Shown here: one piece after another, positions 6,353-6,680 of the stretch | How positions within the stretch are numbered: position 1 is the stretch's first letter | How the letters are laid out: the number at the start of each line of letters is the position of its first letter | Notes under the pieces: generated by a model | Seen by the model: only the letters and a program-made list of their open reading frames with translations | Told to the model about the DNA's origin: nothing | The model's database searches: none | Translations under genes and position numbers: made by a program | Source: Helicobacteraceae bacterium | GTDB taxonomy: Bacteria > Campylobacterota > Campylobacteria > Campylobacterales > Sulfurimonadaceae | Direction of reading: 5' to 3' | Length of the DNA stretch: 6,680 nucleotides | NCBI GenBank assembly: GCA_027056525.1 | Contig: JALUKO010000367.1 | Location: forward strand, 1 to 6,680

Positions 6353-6370
6353 ATACTAAAGTCAGGTTAC

Positions 6371-6680
6371 ATGAGAACAAAAAATATTTATTTTAGTGAC
6401 AAGAAGAAGTTTAAAACATTTGTAGAAGTGAGTTCTTTTCATTGTGAAAAAAACCTGTTGGTTCAAATATTTAGTTCACATCTGAATAAAAATGTACTAG
6501 AGAGTATTCTCAGTGATATTCAAGAGGTTCTTCCTCAGGCATTTATTGTCGGAGCGACGACAGACGGTGAGATCTTGGGAAGTGAAATATCTACCGATAA
6601 AGTGGTCGTGAGCCTTAGTGCGTTTGAAGATGCATCTTTTAAGGTTGCTATGCAAGAGAATGACAATGATGATTATCTGT
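6371..6680 (+). CDS. FIST-domain sensory protein, 5' part
   Basis: The open frame starts at ATG 6371 and runs off the window after 103 codons. Residues about 28-92 match the start of the FIST N-terminal domain (Pfam PF08495): LLVQIFSSHLNKNVLESILSDI, then QAFIVGATTDGEILG (56-70), whose GATTDGEI is the family hallmark, then DKVVVSLSAFED. FIST domains are predicted ligand sensors. Some (NosP) bind haem and respond to nitric oxide. They are usually joined to, or encoded beside, histidine kinases, GGDEF/EAL or chemotaxis modules. Any output domain here is beyond the window edge. There is no signal peptide, so it is likely cytoplasmic. The ribosome binding site is modest (AGG, 4 nt spacing). It is transcribed divergently from the flavoprotein and may be controlled by the Fur-box-like site. 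Confidence 0.85.
   Translation, partial: MRTKNIYFSDKKKFKTFVEVSSFHCEKNLLVQIFSSHLNKNVLESILSDIQEVLPQAFIVGATTDGEILGSEISTDKVVVSLSAFEDASFKVAMQENDNDDYL

Overview
The window is AT-rich, densely packed bacterial DNA. Protein content and codon use suggest a Campylobacterota (Epsilonproteobacteria) chromosome of the Sulfurimonas/Sulfurovum/Arcobacter kind. This rests on the look of the proteins (a Rep/UvrD helicase with an ASAGTGKT Walker A, a LemA-DUF3137 pair, a FIST-domain sensor), on A/T-rich promoters with good -10 hexamers and poor -35s, and on a perfect match to the Helicobacter Fur-box core. The genus is not determined. No mobile element, RNA gene or CRISPR array was seen.

Layout: positions 1-99 are a short leader with a TATAAT box and a Shine-Dalgarno. 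They precede a complete superfamily 1 helicase on the + strand (100-2178). The helicase stop codon abuts, with no intergenic base, the stop codon of a minus-strand cluster. A hairpin built over the two stop codons looks like the terminator of that cluster. Read in transcription order from 5022 down to 2179, the cluster is lemA-like, DUF3137 membrane protein, YtfJ-like exported protein, EI24/CysZ-like membrane protein. The gaps are 15 nt, then a 4-nt ATGA overlap, then 1 nt, so this is almost certainly one translationally coupled operon of envelope proteins. Upstream of it on the same strand is a HI0933/YhiN (RdsA/BaiN-type) flavoprotein (5059-6285).

The last 85-bp intergenic region (6286-6370) is divergent. 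It separates the flavoprotein from a rightward FIST-domain gene whose first 103 codons are in the window. The FIST promoter has an extended -10 (TGTTATAAT) overlapped by TAATAATTATTATTA, an exact match to the reported H. pylori Fur-box core. This is the most interesting regulatory signal here, because some FIST proteins (NosP) bind haem and sense nitric oxide. A 15-bp sequence repeated before both lemA and the flavoprotein gene looks like a shared promoter core. In the second case it would give a leaderless mRNA.

Most of the window is ordinary chromosomal content. The points worth a second look are the Fur-box/FIST pairing, the four-gene LemA cassette, the possible leaderless flavoprotein mRNA and the stop-codon hairpin.
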